NCBI RefSeq assembly: GCF_904848665.1
Contig: NZ_CAJHCQ010000029.1
Span: 17,348-81,347, forward strand
Origin: Paraburkholderia hiiakae
GTDB taxonomy: Bacteria; Pseudomonadota; Gammaproteobacteria; Burkholderiales; Burkholderiaceae
Direction: 5' to 3'
Length of the DNA: 64,000 nucleotides
Below, one piece after another: positions 9,102-16,981 of the stretch (positions are counted from its first letter, which is position 1; every line of letters starts with the position of its first letter). The notes below the pieces were generated by a model that was not told where the DNA came from, did no database searches, and saw only the letters and a list, made by a program, of their open reading frames with translations. The position numbers and the translations under genes are program-made.

Positions 9102-9452
9102 ATGAAAAGCCTTACCTCTGCTGCAACCGTCGTCGCCGCCCTCGTTGCCGGTCTCTGTGTTTCCCCCCTCGCGCTCGCTGACAGCGTCGATCCCGCCAGT
9201 GCTGGCTCGCCCGCAAAGATGAGCTGCTCCGACTTTCTCGCCGTGGACGACGCCTACAAGCCGGCGCTCGTCTACTGGGTTTCGGGCGTCGACAAGCTCG
9301 GCGTGAGCGAGACCGTGACGACGGTTGTCGATGTCGCGACGCCGGTGGCCGTCGTCGTCGGCGAATGCCAGAAGGCGCCGCACGCACCGTTCGCAAACAA
9401 GCTGCACGACCTCTACAAGAGCGGTCGCATCGCGCTGTTCCAGCATAGCTAA
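9102..9452 (+). CDS. HdeA-like periplasmic acid-stress chaperone
   Basis: A 116-residue exported protein with strong upstream AGGAG. A signal peptide (VVAALVAGLCVSPLALA, cleavage after residue 26) is followed by a mature part of about 90 residues with exactly two cysteines, in MSCSDFLAVDDAYKPALVYW and VVGECQKAP. That spacing and the CxDFLxxDDxxKP pattern are typical of HdeA/HdeB. In E. coli HdeA unfolds at low pH in the periplasm and holds other proteins soluble. The family call is good; the acid-stress role is transferred from it. Confidence 0.75.
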   Translation: MKSLTSAATVVAALVAGLCVSPLALADSVDPASAGSPAKMSCSDFLAVDDAYKPALVYWVSGVDKLGVSETVTTVVDVATPVAVVVGECQKAPHAPFANKLHDLYKSGRIALFQHS

Positions 9453-9486
9453 GCGTTCCCAGGACGCCCGCTTCTCAGGAGCAGTC

Positions 9487-9690
9487 ATGAAGCTCAACTC
9501 CGCGCAGAAACGCGCCTTGATCCAGGCCTCGAAACTCGGCATCGACCATATCGACACGACGATCCTCCACCTGAAGATCGAGTGTCCCGAGGCCTTCCAT
9601 ACGGATAGAACGTTGCGCAAGCGCCGGTTCCATCACCAGCCCGCCTCGGACGCCCCGTATTGCGGTTTCGTCGTGGACCGCAATGCGTAA
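9487..9690 (+). CDS. Small hypothetical protein
   Basis: A 67-residue frame beginning MKLNSAQKRALIQASKLG, with AGGAG 6 bases before the ATG and 34 bases after the HdeA-like gene on the same strand. The C-terminal third is basic (HTDRTLRKRRFHHQP). No family was recognised. The good ribosome site and spacing suggest a real small gene, possibly co-transcribed with the upstream one. A T-rich run follows near 9715-9727. Confidence 0.5.
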   Translation: MKLNSAQKRALIQASKLGIDHIDTTILHLKIECPEAFHTDRTLRKRRFHHQPASDAPYCGFVVDRNA

Positions 9691-9791
9691 TCGATCAACC
9701 GCATTCGATTCCGGCTTTTTTCTTTTTGGCATGATGAGACGTTAGTTCTGCCAATATTATCTCTCTGAATGATTGAAGCGGCTGGCCGCCG

Positions 9792-10526
9792 CTAGATCGA
9801 TCGTAGCAAGCCTCCGTCGCATGCTATTGCCTGCCCGGTAATGTACGCGGCAGGTTCCGACGCGAGAAAAGCCGCCAGCGCCGCGAACTCCTCCGGCCGC
9901 CCCATACGCCCCGCCGGCACCTGGCTTGCCACCTGATCGTCGCCCACGCCGATTTCCTGCAAACGCTCCGTGGCCGTGAAGCCCGGCAGCAGTGCGTTCA
10001 CCGTGATCCCGTCCGCGGCGACCTCACGACTCAGCGCGTTCACGAGCCCATGCAGCGCGGGACGAATCGCGTTGGAGAGGATGAGCCCCGGATGCGGCTC
10101 GAGCGCCGCGACCGACGTGACGATCAGGATGCGCCCCCAGCGCTGCGCCCGCATGCCGGGCAGGCAGGCGCGAACGAGACCGACCGCGCTCAGGAAGAGA
10201 CTATCGACGGCACCTTCCCACGCGAGATCGTCGACCGCTTCGAACGTGCCGACCGGCGGCCCGCCCGTGTTCACAACCAGGACGTCGACGCCGCCCAGCC
10301 GCGCGATCACGTCCTGAGCGAGACGCGCCGACGCGCCCTTCGGCGTGAGATCGGCGGCAAACGCCGTGGCTCCGATTTCCGCGGCGACCTTGGCAAGCCG
10401 CGCTTCGTCGCGCGCACACACCGCCACGCTGGCGCCTTCATCGCACAACGCGCCGGCGACGGCGCGTCCCAGACCGCGCGACGCCCCTGTCACGAGTGCG
10501 CGCTTCGAGTCCAGTCCAAGCTGCAT
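9792..10526 (-). CDS. SDR family protein with altered active site
   Basis: A 244-residue short-chain dehydrogenase-fold protein. The Rossmann motif TGASRGLGRA (residues about 14-23) and the serine strand ILIVTSVAA are present. The usual YxxxK dyad is replaced: the aligned stretch reads GLILSNAIRPALHGLVNAL, so Tyr becomes Ser and Lys becomes Arg by alignment on the helix. The normally conserved NNAG is VNTGGPP. The C-terminal part (GFTATERL, then EFAALAAFLASEPAAYITGQ) is otherwise typical. Such divergent SDRs exist as a subgroup with unknown chemistry. It is the distal gene of the RidA/hydratase/PhzF cluster. Confidence 0.8.
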   Translation of the reverse strand: MQLGLDSKRALVTGASRGLGRAVAGALCDEGASVAVCARDEARLAKVAAEIGATAFAADLTPKGASARLAQDVIARLGGVDVLVVNTGGPPVGTFEAVDDLAWEGAVDSLFLSAVGLVRACLPGMRAQRWGRILIVTSVAALEPHPGLILSNAIRPALHGLVNALSREVAADGITVNALLPGFTATERLQEIGVGDDQVASQVPAGRMGRPEEFAALAAFLASEPAAYITGQAIACDGGLLRSI

Positions 10527-10583
10527 GTTGCTGCTCCTTAATGATCCAGAGATAACCGGTCGGCGCCGAACCGGGCGCCGTCG

Positions 10584-11069
10584 TCAGCGTGCGCCAACGG
10601 CCGGCTCGACTTCGAACACCGCCTCGACGACGATCACGCCGTTGAGCGGCAACGCCGCAACGCCCACACAGGTCCTCACGTGCCGCCCGCGCTCGCCGAA
10701 GATATCGACCATCAGGTCCGAGCAGCCGTCCATCGCGGCGGGCTGGTCCGTGCAGTCCGGCGTCGAGTTCACGTAGCCCGTCATGCGCAGGCAATGCGTC
10801 ACGCGGTTCAAGGTGCCGCCGCACGCGTTGCGGACGTGCGCGAGGATGTTGAGGCCGCAAAGCCGCGCGGCGTCGCGCGCGGCATCGAGCGTCGCGTCGT
10901 CGCCGAGCTTGCCGCGATGCCGCAGGGCGCCGTTCTCGAAGCTCAGTTGCCCCGCCACGTGGACCTGATTGCCTGATACGAGCGCCGGGACGTAGTTGTA
11001 CAGCGGCTTCGGCGCCTGTGGCAGTTGCACGCCGAGCCGTGCGAGGCGTCCATCGAAATCCTCGATCAT
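10584..11069 (-). CDS. RidA/YjgF family protein
   Basis: A 161-residue protein from ATG 11069 (MIEDFDGRLARLG). It belongs to the longer RidA subgroup: VSGNQVHVAGQLSFENG, HRGKLGDDATLDAARDAARLCGLNILA, RMTGYVNSTPDCTDQP and FGERGRHVRTCVGVAALPLN, including the Arg in GRHVRT and the C-terminal acidic VVEAVFEVE. RidA proteins hydrolyse reactive enamine/imine intermediates made by PLP enzymes. Next to an MhpD-like hydratase and a PhzF-like protein it suggests a catabolic route through an amino- or imino-acid. Not close enough to 2-aminomuconate deaminase to name that step. Confidence 0.85.
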   Translation of the reverse strand: MIEDFDGRLARLGVQLPQAPKPLYNYVPALVSGNQVHVAGQLSFENGALRHRGKLGDDATLDAARDAARLCGLNILAHVRNACGGTLNRVTHCLRMTGYVNSTPDCTDQPAAMDGCSDLMVDIFGERGRHVRTCVGVAALPLNGVIVVEAVFEVEPAVGAR

Positions 11070-11104
11070 CGATCTCCTCCCTGGCCTTCGCTCGTCCTGC
11101 GCCA

Positions 11105-11899
11105 TCACGCCTCGAAACGGCATGTCATGCTTCCGAACGCACCGTAGTCGACCGTCACTTCGTCGCCTGGCTCGATGCCGAGCGGCGTCATGCACGTGCC
11201 GGTGGTGACGAACTGATCCGGTGTCAACGCGATCTGCAAGCGGGAAAGCTCGTTGACGAGCCACGTCAGCGCGATATACGGATCGCCGAGCACGTTCGTG
11301 CCCTCGCCTTCGCGCTCATATTGCCGCGCATGGCCGGCCACCGTCGCGCGAACGCGATGCGCCGCGAGGTCGATGCCCTGCCACGTCCCCAATGCACACG
11401 GGCCGAGCACGAAGGCATGCGCGCAGGCGTTATCCGCGATCAACTGCGCTTCGCCCGCTGTCACGAAATCGACAAAGCGCGAATCGGGAAACTCAATGCC
11501 GAGATAGAGGCCCGCCACCGCTTCCCTGACCTCGTCGATCGCGTAAGGCTGCGCGCGCGGCGTCAGCGGACGGCCCACGCGAAACACGAACTCGGGCTCC
11601 GCGACCTTCATGCGGTTGCCCGCCATCGACAGGTGCGCGCCGGCTGCGTGAACGCGCTCGGCCAGAATGCGCCCCGCGAGCGGACCGTCGACGTTGATGT
11701 GCCGCTGACCCGCCACGCTCGTCGCCGCGATCTTCCATCCCGCCAGCGGCGCCGGCGAATGTGCCGCGAGACGCGCCTGAACGGCGTAGCCCTCGGCGCG
11801 ATCGCGAGGGCGCAGCCCATCGGGCAAGGCGTCGATCACGCGCCCTTCGTGCCAGGCGCGCCACAGCAGGTCGGAAGCGGCCTCGATGTCAATGGTCAT
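11105..11899 (-). CDS. 2-keto-4-pentenoate hydratase (MhpD/FAH-like) family protein
   Basis: A 264-residue protein starting at ATG 11899 (MTIDIEAASDLL). It shows the hydratase/decarboxylase features LAGWKIAATS, EPEFVFRVGRPL with metal ligands in the EPE segment, LYLGIEFPDSRF, DNACAHAFVLGP and the C-terminal TGTCMTPLGIEPGDEVTVDYGAFGS. Family members hydrate 2-hydroxypenta-2,4-dienoate or decarboxylate 4-oxalocrotonate, late steps of meta-cleavage pathways. No ring-cleaving dioxygenase is nearby, so the substrate is unknown. A longer frame to 12028 overlaps the PhzF gene and lacks support. Confidence 0.8.
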   Translation of the reverse strand: MTIDIEAASDLLWRAWHEGRVIDALPDGLRPRDRAEGYAVQARLAAHSPAPLAGWKIAATSVAGQRHINVDGPLAGRILAERVHAAGAHLSMAGNRMKVAEPEFVFRVGRPLTPRAQPYAIDEVREAVAGLYLGIEFPDSRFVDFVTAGEAQLIADNACAHAFVLGPCALGTWQGIDLAAHRVRATVAGHARQYEREGEGTNVLGDPYIALTWLVNELSRLQIALTPDQFVTTGTCMTPLGIEPGDEVTVDYGAFGSMTCRFEA

Positions 11900-11914
11900 A
11901 CGACGTTCTCCAAC

Positions 11915-11929
11915 GTAGACCGAATCTAC
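11915..11929. promoter_or_regulatory. Small inverted repeat upstream of the hydratase gene
   Basis: GTAGA (11915-11919) and TCTAC (11925-11929) form an inverted repeat with a 5-base spacer just before the hydratase start. It resembles half of the TTCTACAA element found upstream of the PhzF gene and the binding-protein gene. Short enough to be chance. Confidence 0.3.
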
Positions 11930-11990
11930 ATGATTCGTCATCCGAAATAATTCTGACAATGGCTTCCTCGACGCGCATGCAACGCGCGAT

Positions 11991-12770
11991 CTATACGTAA
12001 ATCTCCCCGGCCATGTAAGTGGCGGCATGGCCGCTGATGATGACGCGATCGCCCACCACCTCGCAACCCACCTGCCCCTTGCGCACGCCGCCCTGCTGCG
12101 CCGTCAGGATCGGCTTGCCGAGGCGCGACGCCCAGTACGGCGCAAGCCATGCGTGGGCCGCGCCAGTGACGATGTCCTCATCGACACCGACCTTCGGCCC
12201 GAACCAGCGCGAGACGAAGTCGAACGCCTCGCCGCGCGCGGTCACGCTAACGCCGAACTTCGTGCACTCGCGCAGCGCCGCGAAATCCGGCGCGAGCCGC
12301 GCGATTTCCGCTTCCGAATCGACGACGACCACGTAATCGCGCGCTTCGAGCACTTCGGCCCGCACGATTCCGAGCGCGGGCAGCAAAGCCGGCGGCGGCG
12401 TGCAGGGTCGCGGCATCGTGCCGGGGAAATCCATCGCGAGCCGCTCGCCCGCGCGGCGTACGCGAAGCTCACCGCCGCGCGTGTCGAACTGCAACAGATC
12501 CTCGGGGACGGACAACTCGTTGAACAGCACCCACGACGTGGCCAGCGTTGCGTGCCCGCACAGATCGACTTCCACCTGCGGTGTGAACCAGCGCAACTGG
12601 TAACGGCCACCTTGCCCCACGAAATAGGCGGTTTCGGCGAGATTGTTCTCAGCGGCGATGGCCTTGAGCATCTCGTCAGGCAGCCAGCTTTCCAGCGGAC
12701 AGACCGCGGCGGGATTGCCCTCCAGCGTCTTCGAGGAGAATGCGTCGACCTGAAAGATCCTGAGCTTCAT
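11991..12770 (-). CDS. PhzF family isomerase/epimerase-like protein
   Basis: A 259-residue protein starting at ATG 12770 (MKLRIFQVDAFSSKTLEGNPAAV). It has the PhzF hallmarks: FSSKTLEGNPAAVC, IAAENNLAETAYFV with the catalytic Glu, RWFTPQVEVDLCGHATLATS and the second-half DEDIVTGAAHAWLAPYWA. The fold is a double diaminopimelate-epimerase-like barrel. PhzF itself isomerises a phenazine precursor; most family members have unknown isomerase roles. It lies upstream of the hydratase and RidA genes under a perfect palindromic operator at 12834-12850. Confidence 0.85.
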   Translation of the reverse strand: MKLRIFQVDAFSSKTLEGNPAAVCPLESWLPDEMLKAIAAENNLAETAYFVGQGGRYQLRWFTPQVEVDLCGHATLATSWVLFNELSVPEDLLQFDTRGGELRVRRAGERLAMDFPGTMPRPCTPPPALLPALGIVRAEVLEARDYVVVVDSEAEIARLAPDFAALRECTKFGVSVTARGEAFDFVSRWFGPKVGVDEDIVTGAAHAWLAPYWASRLGKPILTAQQGGVRKGQVGCEVVGDRVIISGHAATYMAGEIYV

Positions 12771-12833
12771 TCCGGGTTCCTTGTGAGCGGGCACGGTGCG
12801 CGGCGGCATCGTGAATCGTCGGGTACGAATGAA

Positions 12834-12850
12834 TTCTACAAATTGTAGAA
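12834..12850. promoter_or_regulatory. Perfect 17-bp palindromic operator TTCTACAAATTGTAGAA
   Basis: TTCTACAA (12834-12841), a central A, and TTGTAGAA (12843-12850) form an exact inverted repeat about 65 bases upstream of the PhzF gene start. Related TTTCTACAA and TTTCGACAA elements occur in the promoter of the binding-protein gene near 14165-14213. The likely reader is the YheO/DauR-type regulator encoded at 15437-16189, by proximity. Confidence 0.65.
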
Positions 12851-12919
12851 GTGATCGTCAATTTGGATACATGTGACGTATACCCTTAACGCTGCCATGC
12901 GGGCGGCGACACGCGCACA

Positions 12920-13912
12920 TCAGCGGTCGAGCAATGCGAGGTTTTCGGCGTTGTAGCGCAGCCCCGCAGTCGCGCCCGGCGGCATGGCCGCATCGAGCGC
13001 GGCCATGTCCCCGTCGCTGAGCAAAACCTGCGCCGCGCCCAGATTCTGTTCGAGCCGCGAAATCTGCCGTGTGCCGGGAATCGGTACGATGTCGCTGGCC
13101 CGATGAAGCAGCCACGCCAGCGCGATCTGCGCCGACGTCACACCCTTCGCAGCCGCAATCGCATGCACGGTCTCTGCCGCGCGCATGTTCGCGTCGAAGT
13201 TCGTACCCTGCAGACGCGGATCGTTCGTGCGGCGGAAATCGCCTTCCGGCCAGGCCTCGGCGCGCTTCGCGCTGCCGGTCAGAAAGCCGCGCCCCAGCGG
13301 ACTGAATGGCACGAGCCCGATGCCAAGTTCGCGCAGGGTGGGGATGACGTCGGTTTCGATGGCGCGCTCCCATAGCGAATATTCGCTCTGCAACACCGAG
13401 ACGGGATGCACGACGTGCGCGCGCCGGATCGTCCCAGGACTCGCCTCCGACAGCCCGAAATAGCGCACCTTGCCCTCGCGCACGAGCGCGGCGACGGTAT
13501 CGGCAACCTCCTCGATCGGCACGGCCGGGTCCACGCGATGTTGATAGAGCACGTCGATGTAGTCGGTCTGCAGCCGCGCGAGCGAAGCGTCGACGACTGC
13601 GCGGATCTGCGACGGACGGCTGTCGGTCGTGCCGTGCTCGGGATGCCCGATTGCAAAGCCGAACTTGGTGGCGATCTGCACCGTATCGCGCCGCCCCTTC
13701 AGCGCGCGCCCGAGCAGCGCCTCGTTGGTGTAGGGCCCATAGACCTCCGCGGTGTCGAAGAACGTACAGCCAAGGTCGATCGCGCGATGAATGACGTCGA
13801 CCGATGCCGCTTCGTCAGCGGTCCCGTACTCGCACGACATGCCCATGCAACCGAGTCCAATCGTGGAAACCTCGAGTCCCTGCTGTCCCAGCTTGCGGCG
13901 TGGAATCATCAT
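12920..13912 (-). CDS. Aldo/keto reductase
   Basis: A 330-residue NADPH-dependent aldo/keto reductase of the AKR13/YakC-like type. Start is ATG 13912 or 13909, preceded by GGAAGGG. Visible are GLGCMGMSCEYG, the catalytic Asp and Tyr in FFDTAEVYGPYTNE, Lys in TVQIATKFGF, His in VLYQHRVDPAVPIEE, and the cofactor-binding IPGTRQISRLEQNL. It reduces carbonyl groups in the cytoplasm. It is the promoter-proximal gene of the leftward catabolic cluster, or a separate unit, since the PhzF gene has its own operator 70 bases downstream of this gene's stop. Confidence 0.9.
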   Translation of the reverse strand: MMIPRRKLGQQGLEVSTIGLGCMGMSCEYGTADEAASVDVIHRAIDLGCTFFDTAEVYGPYTNEALLGRALKGRRDTVQIATKFGFAIGHPEHGTTDSRPSQIRAVVDASLARLQTDYIDVLYQHRVDPAVPIEEVADTVAALVREGKVRYFGLSEASPGTIRRAHVVHPVSVLQSEYSLWERAIETDVIPTLRELGIGLVPFSPLGRGFLTGSAKRAEAWPEGDFRRTNDPRLQGTNFDANMRAAETVHAIAAAKGVTSAQIALAWLLHRASDIVPIPGTRQISRLEQNLGAAQVLLSDGDMAALDAAMPPGATAGLRYNAENLALLDR

Positions 13913-14164
13913 GATGCCCTTCCAGAAATGATGGCCGGTGCGCGTCGCTCGCCGTCCCGCGCCAGGCCGTTGTCGAGTCGGACGGATCCGCACAGTCTAG
14001 GTCTCGCGACGCAGGAATACCGACCAAATTGACGGCTGCGTCGAGCCTCCGCTAGCACGTTTGAACCACGAATCCGTGGCTACGCGCTCCGAAGCGTGCC
14101 GCGATGCGCCCTGTCCTACGCGACCTCGCCTGTCCGCGCCGTTTGCCCTGGGGTTAATCCCGAA

Positions 14165-14213
14165 TTTCTACAATTTGACTAATATTTCGACAATTTATAG
14201 ACTTTTGTCGAAA
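14165..14213 (+). promoter_or_regulatory. Promoter and repeated operator of the binding-protein gene
   Basis: TTTCTACAA (14165-14173), TTTCGACAA (14185-14193) and the inverted copy TTGTCGAAA (14205-14213) are spaced exactly 20 bases apart, two DNA turns. A promoter fits within them: TTGACT at 14175-14180 and TATAGA at 14196-14201. A bound regulator would cover both promoter boxes, so repression is likely. The motif shares TTCTACAA with the palindrome at 12834-12850. The rest of the 13913-14272 gap shows nothing else. Confidence 0.6.
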
Positions 14214-14272
14214 GAGGGAGGCGTCACTTTCGCCGCACAGGGTTTGCCAACGTTCGTAACTGGAGATGGGAA

Positions 14273-15412
14273 ATGAAGATGCACAAAAGCTTGCGGCTCG
14301 TCATGGGCACCTCCCTGGTCGGACTTTGTCTTGGGCCGGTACGGGCGCAGGAAGTCGTGACGGTCGGCGCGGCGAATCCGCTGACCGGCAGTCTCGCGGC
14401 GATGGGCAAGGACGCCGAGAACGGCGCGCGGCTCGCGGTGGAGGAGATCAACTCCTCGGGGCTCACCATCGGCGGACGCCCGGTCACGCTCAAGCTCGAC
14501 GGCAAGGACGACGCCGCCGACCCGCGAACCGCCACGACGGTTGCGCAATCGCTCGTGGACGACAACATCGTCGCGATCATCGGCCACCTGAATTCGGGCG
14601 CGTCGATTCCGGCTTCGAAGATCTACAGCGGCTCGGACATCGTGCAGATCTCGACGGCTACGAATCCCGCGTACACGCAGCAGGGCTTCAAGACGACGTT
14701 CCGCGCGATGGCAACGGACGCCCAGCAAGGCCCGGCGCTCGCCGCCTACGCCGTCGACACGCTGCACGCGAAACGCGTGGCCGTCGTCGACGATGCAACC
14801 ACCTACGGACAAGGCCTCGCCGACCAGTTCAGCCAGGCCATCAAGGCGAAGGGCGCCGAGGTCGTGTCGCGCGACGCGACCAACGATCACACCATCGACT
14901 ACCGGGCGATCCTCACGCGCATCAAGGGCGAAAAGCCCGACGTCATCATGTTCGGCGGCGCGGACGCGGGCGCGGGTCCCTTCGTCAAACAGGCACAGCA
15001 GCTTGGCATCGTGGCGAAGATCGTCGGCGGCGACGGGATCTGCACCGAGAAGCTCGCAGAGCTCGCAGGCCCGGCATCGCGCAACGTCGTGTGCTCCGAG
15101 GCCGGCGCGGCGCTCGACAAGATGCCGGGTGGTCCGGCCTTCAAGGTGCGTTACGAGAAGCGCTACGGCCAGCCGATCCAGGCGTATGCGCCGTACAATT
15201 ACGACGCCGTTTATGTCGTCGTTGATGCGATGAAGCGCGCCAACTCGACCGACAAGGAAAAAATCCTCGCGGCCATGCCGTCGACCGACTACAAGGGGGT
15301 GACGGGTGAAATTGCCTACGAGCCGAACGGCGATCTCAAGCACGGCGTCATTTCGATCTTCACCTACGTGAACGGCAAGCAGAAGCTGCTCACCGAAATG
15401 CAGCCGCAATGA
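14273..15412 (+). CDS. Branched-chain amino acid-type ABC transporter substrate-binding protein (LivK-like)
   Basis: A 379-residue periplasmic binding protein of the Peripla_BP_6 family. A signal peptide (LVMGTSLVGLCLGPVRA, cleavage before QEVVTVG) leads into VGAANPLTGSLAAMGKDAENGARLAVEEIN, DDAADPRTATTVAQSLV, IIGHLNSGASIPASKIY and YAPYNYDAVYVVVDAM, all typical of LivJ/LivK proteins. No permease or ATPase genes are adjacent, so it must use a transporter encoded elsewhere or act alone. It is divergent from the aldo/keto reductase gene and carries the same operator motif as the PhzF gene, suggesting it captures the substrate of that cluster. Confidence 0.9.
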   Translation: MKMHKSLRLVMGTSLVGLCLGPVRAQEVVTVGAANPLTGSLAAMGKDAENGARLAVEEINSSGLTIGGRPVTLKLDGKDDAADPRTATTVAQSLVDDNIVAIIGHLNSGASIPASKIYSGSDIVQISTATNPAYTQQGFKTTFRAMATDAQQGPALAAYAVDTLHAKRVAVVDDATTYGQGLADQFSQAIKAKGAEVVSRDATNDHTIDYRAILTRIKGEKPDVIMFGGADAGAGPFVKQAQQLGIVAKIVGGDGICTEKLAELAGPASRNVVCSEAGAALDKMPGGPAFKVRYEKRYGQPIQAYAPYNYDAVYVVVDAMKRANSTDKEKILAAMPSTDYKGVTGEIAYEPNGDLKHGVISIFTYVNGKQKLLTEMQPQ

Positions 15413-15436
15413 CGGGGAAACCGACCGCAGGCTGTA

Positions 15437-16189
15437 TCAGCCGGCCGCGTCGCTGCGCTGGCGCAGCGCCTCGAGATAGTTGTAGATCGTATGGCGCGAC
15501 ACGTTCAGCGCGAGCGCCGCGCGCTCGACGCCACCCTTGACGATGAAGAGGCCGCGGCGCGTCATCACCTGCACCGCGTAGATCTTCTCCTCCTTGTTCA
15601 TCATGGATACCGGCTTGCCGAGCTTGTGAACGGCGTCGTCGATGATCTCCTTCATCAGCACGTCGAGCTGCGGCTCGGTGGTCGCCACCGGCTCCTCGGC
15701 CGGCTTGCGGTTGAGCAGCCGTTCGAGCCAGTTGTGCGCCATCTCGAACATCGTCATGTCGGCGTTCAGGCAGAGCGCGGAAAACGGATAGCCCTCGGCG
15801 TCGCGGAAGACCACCGTGGACGAGCGCAGCGGCTGGCCCGACGCATTCTCGGTCGGATAGTCGCCGATGATCGCGTGGCCGGGCTCGCCGCGCGCGGAGC
15901 GCGCATCCATGACCGCCGCGTACGAAACGTCGCCCTTCGGTCCGCGCAGCGCCGAGCTGCCGACCGAGCGTCCCGTCACGTGCCCGTTCACGATGCTGAC
16001 GACCGAGTCTTCCGGATGCGTCAGATCATGCAGCGCCACTTCGACGTTCGAGCCGAGCACGCTGCCGAGCAGCTGCACGACCGGGTGCAGCGCGTTCATC
16101 ACGGCCGTGCGCTCGGCCTGGATCTCGGGCGACAACGCGCGGCGGCGCCGGCTCGCGGACGCAGAGGAAGAAGAGGATCTCGTGGCCAT
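15437..16189 (-). CDS. YheO/DauR-type transcriptional regulator (PAS_6 plus HTH_22)
   Basis: A 250-residue regulator. A Ser/Arg-rich N-terminus is followed by a YheO-like PAS domain (NALHPVVQLLGSVLGSNVEVALHDL, IVNGHVTGRSVGSSA, STVVFRDAEGYPFSALCLNAD). The C-terminal HTH_22 is KGGVERAALALNVSRHTIYNYLEAL. DauR, of this family, represses D-arginine catabolism genes. It converges with the binding-protein gene, 24 bases between the stops, and is the best candidate reader of the TTCTACAA operators in this island. Confidence 0.85.
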   Translation of the reverse strand: MATRSSSSSASASRRRRALSPEIQAERTAVMNALHPVVQLLGSVLGSNVEVALHDLTHPEDSVVSIVNGHVTGRSVGSSALRGPKGDVSYAAVMDARSARGEPGHAIIGDYPTENASGQPLRSSTVVFRDAEGYPFSALCLNADMTMFEMAHNWLERLLNRKPAEEPVATTEPQLDVLMKEIIDDAVHKLGKPVSMMNKEEKIYAVQVMTRRGLFIVKGGVERAALALNVSRHTIYNYLEALRQRSDAAG

Positions 16190-16349
16190 CGCTGCTGTAT
16201 GGGAAAGGACCTGCCGATGTACGGGGTGACGGCGCCATGACCCTCACGAGGAGCATCGGGGGCGTTGCCGGTGCGCCTATTGTAGCGCCGGCCCGTCGCC
16301 GTCCGGCGATGGACGTTCCGTTTCGCCAGCACGTTCCGGAGAACCTGGC

Positions 16350-16820
16350 ATGCAAGACAACGAGCAGCTGGACCGCATCGATCTGCGCATCCTGCGTGAG
16401 TTGAGCGTCGACGGCCGCATGAGCTGGCGCGATCTCGCCGAGAAGATCCATCTCTCGCTGACCCCGACGCTGCGCCGCGTGCGCCACCTCGAAGAGCGTG
16501 GCTATATCCACGGCTACGCGGCCCGGCTCGACGAAGCGCGGCTCGTCGGCAAGATGACGGTCTTCGTCTCCGTCACGCTCGACAACCAGTCCGAGGCCAC
16601 GATCGCGCGCTTCGAAGAGCAGGTCGGCCTCGCGCCCGAAATCATGGACTGCTTCCTCGTGACAGGCGATGCCGACTACACACTGCGTGTCGTCGTCCGC
16701 GATCTCGATGGCTATCACGCGTTCCTCACGCGCTCGCTCACGCGCATTCCAGGCGTCGCGCACATCAAGTCGAGCTTCGCGCTCAAGACCGTGCTGATGC
16801 GTGCCGCGCCGCTGATCTGA
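16350..16820 (+). CDS. Lrp/AsnC family transcriptional regulator
   Basis: A 156-residue protein of normal Lrp length. The N-terminal helix-turn-helix reads LDRIDLRILRELSVDGRMSWRDLAEKIHLSLTPTLRRVRHLEERGYI. The C-terminal RAM domain reads MDCFLVTGDADYTLRVVVRDLDGYHAFL with the conserved GxxDY ligand loop and IPGVAHIKSSFALKTVL. Such regulators sense amino acids and usually control nearby metabolic genes. It is divergent from the YheO-type regulator, with the promoter region at 16190-16349. Confidence 0.9.
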   Translation: MQDNEQLDRIDLRILRELSVDGRMSWRDLAEKIHLSLTPTLRRVRHLEERGYIHGYAARLDEARLVGKMTVFVSVTLDNQSEATIARFEEQVGLAPEIMDCFLVTGDADYTLRVVVRDLDGYHAFLTRSLTRIPGVAHIKSSFALKTVLMRAAPLI

Positions 16821-16843
16821 AGCGGCCACACATCGGGACGGCG

Positions 16844-16981
16844 TTAAGCGCCCTCGGCAAGCCTCGCACGATGGCGCTCCCGCACCGGCCGCGCGGCTTC
16901 GTACTGGCGGATCAGCGCGCGTTCGACCACGCGGTCCTGCAATCGGCTACGCCGCTCGCGGCGACGTCTCCCATTGCTCAT
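16844..16981 (-). CDS. Possible small basic protein overlapping ilvE stop
   Basis: A 45-codon frame whose ATG (16981) overlaps the ilvE stop as ATGA, a common sign of translational coupling. The product is very rich in Arg (MSNGRRRRERRSRLQDRVV). No family was recognised. Arg-rich frames arise easily by chance in this base composition. Confidence 0.2.
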   Translation of the reverse strand: MSNGRRRRERRSRLQDRVVERALIRQYEAARPVRERHRARLAEGA

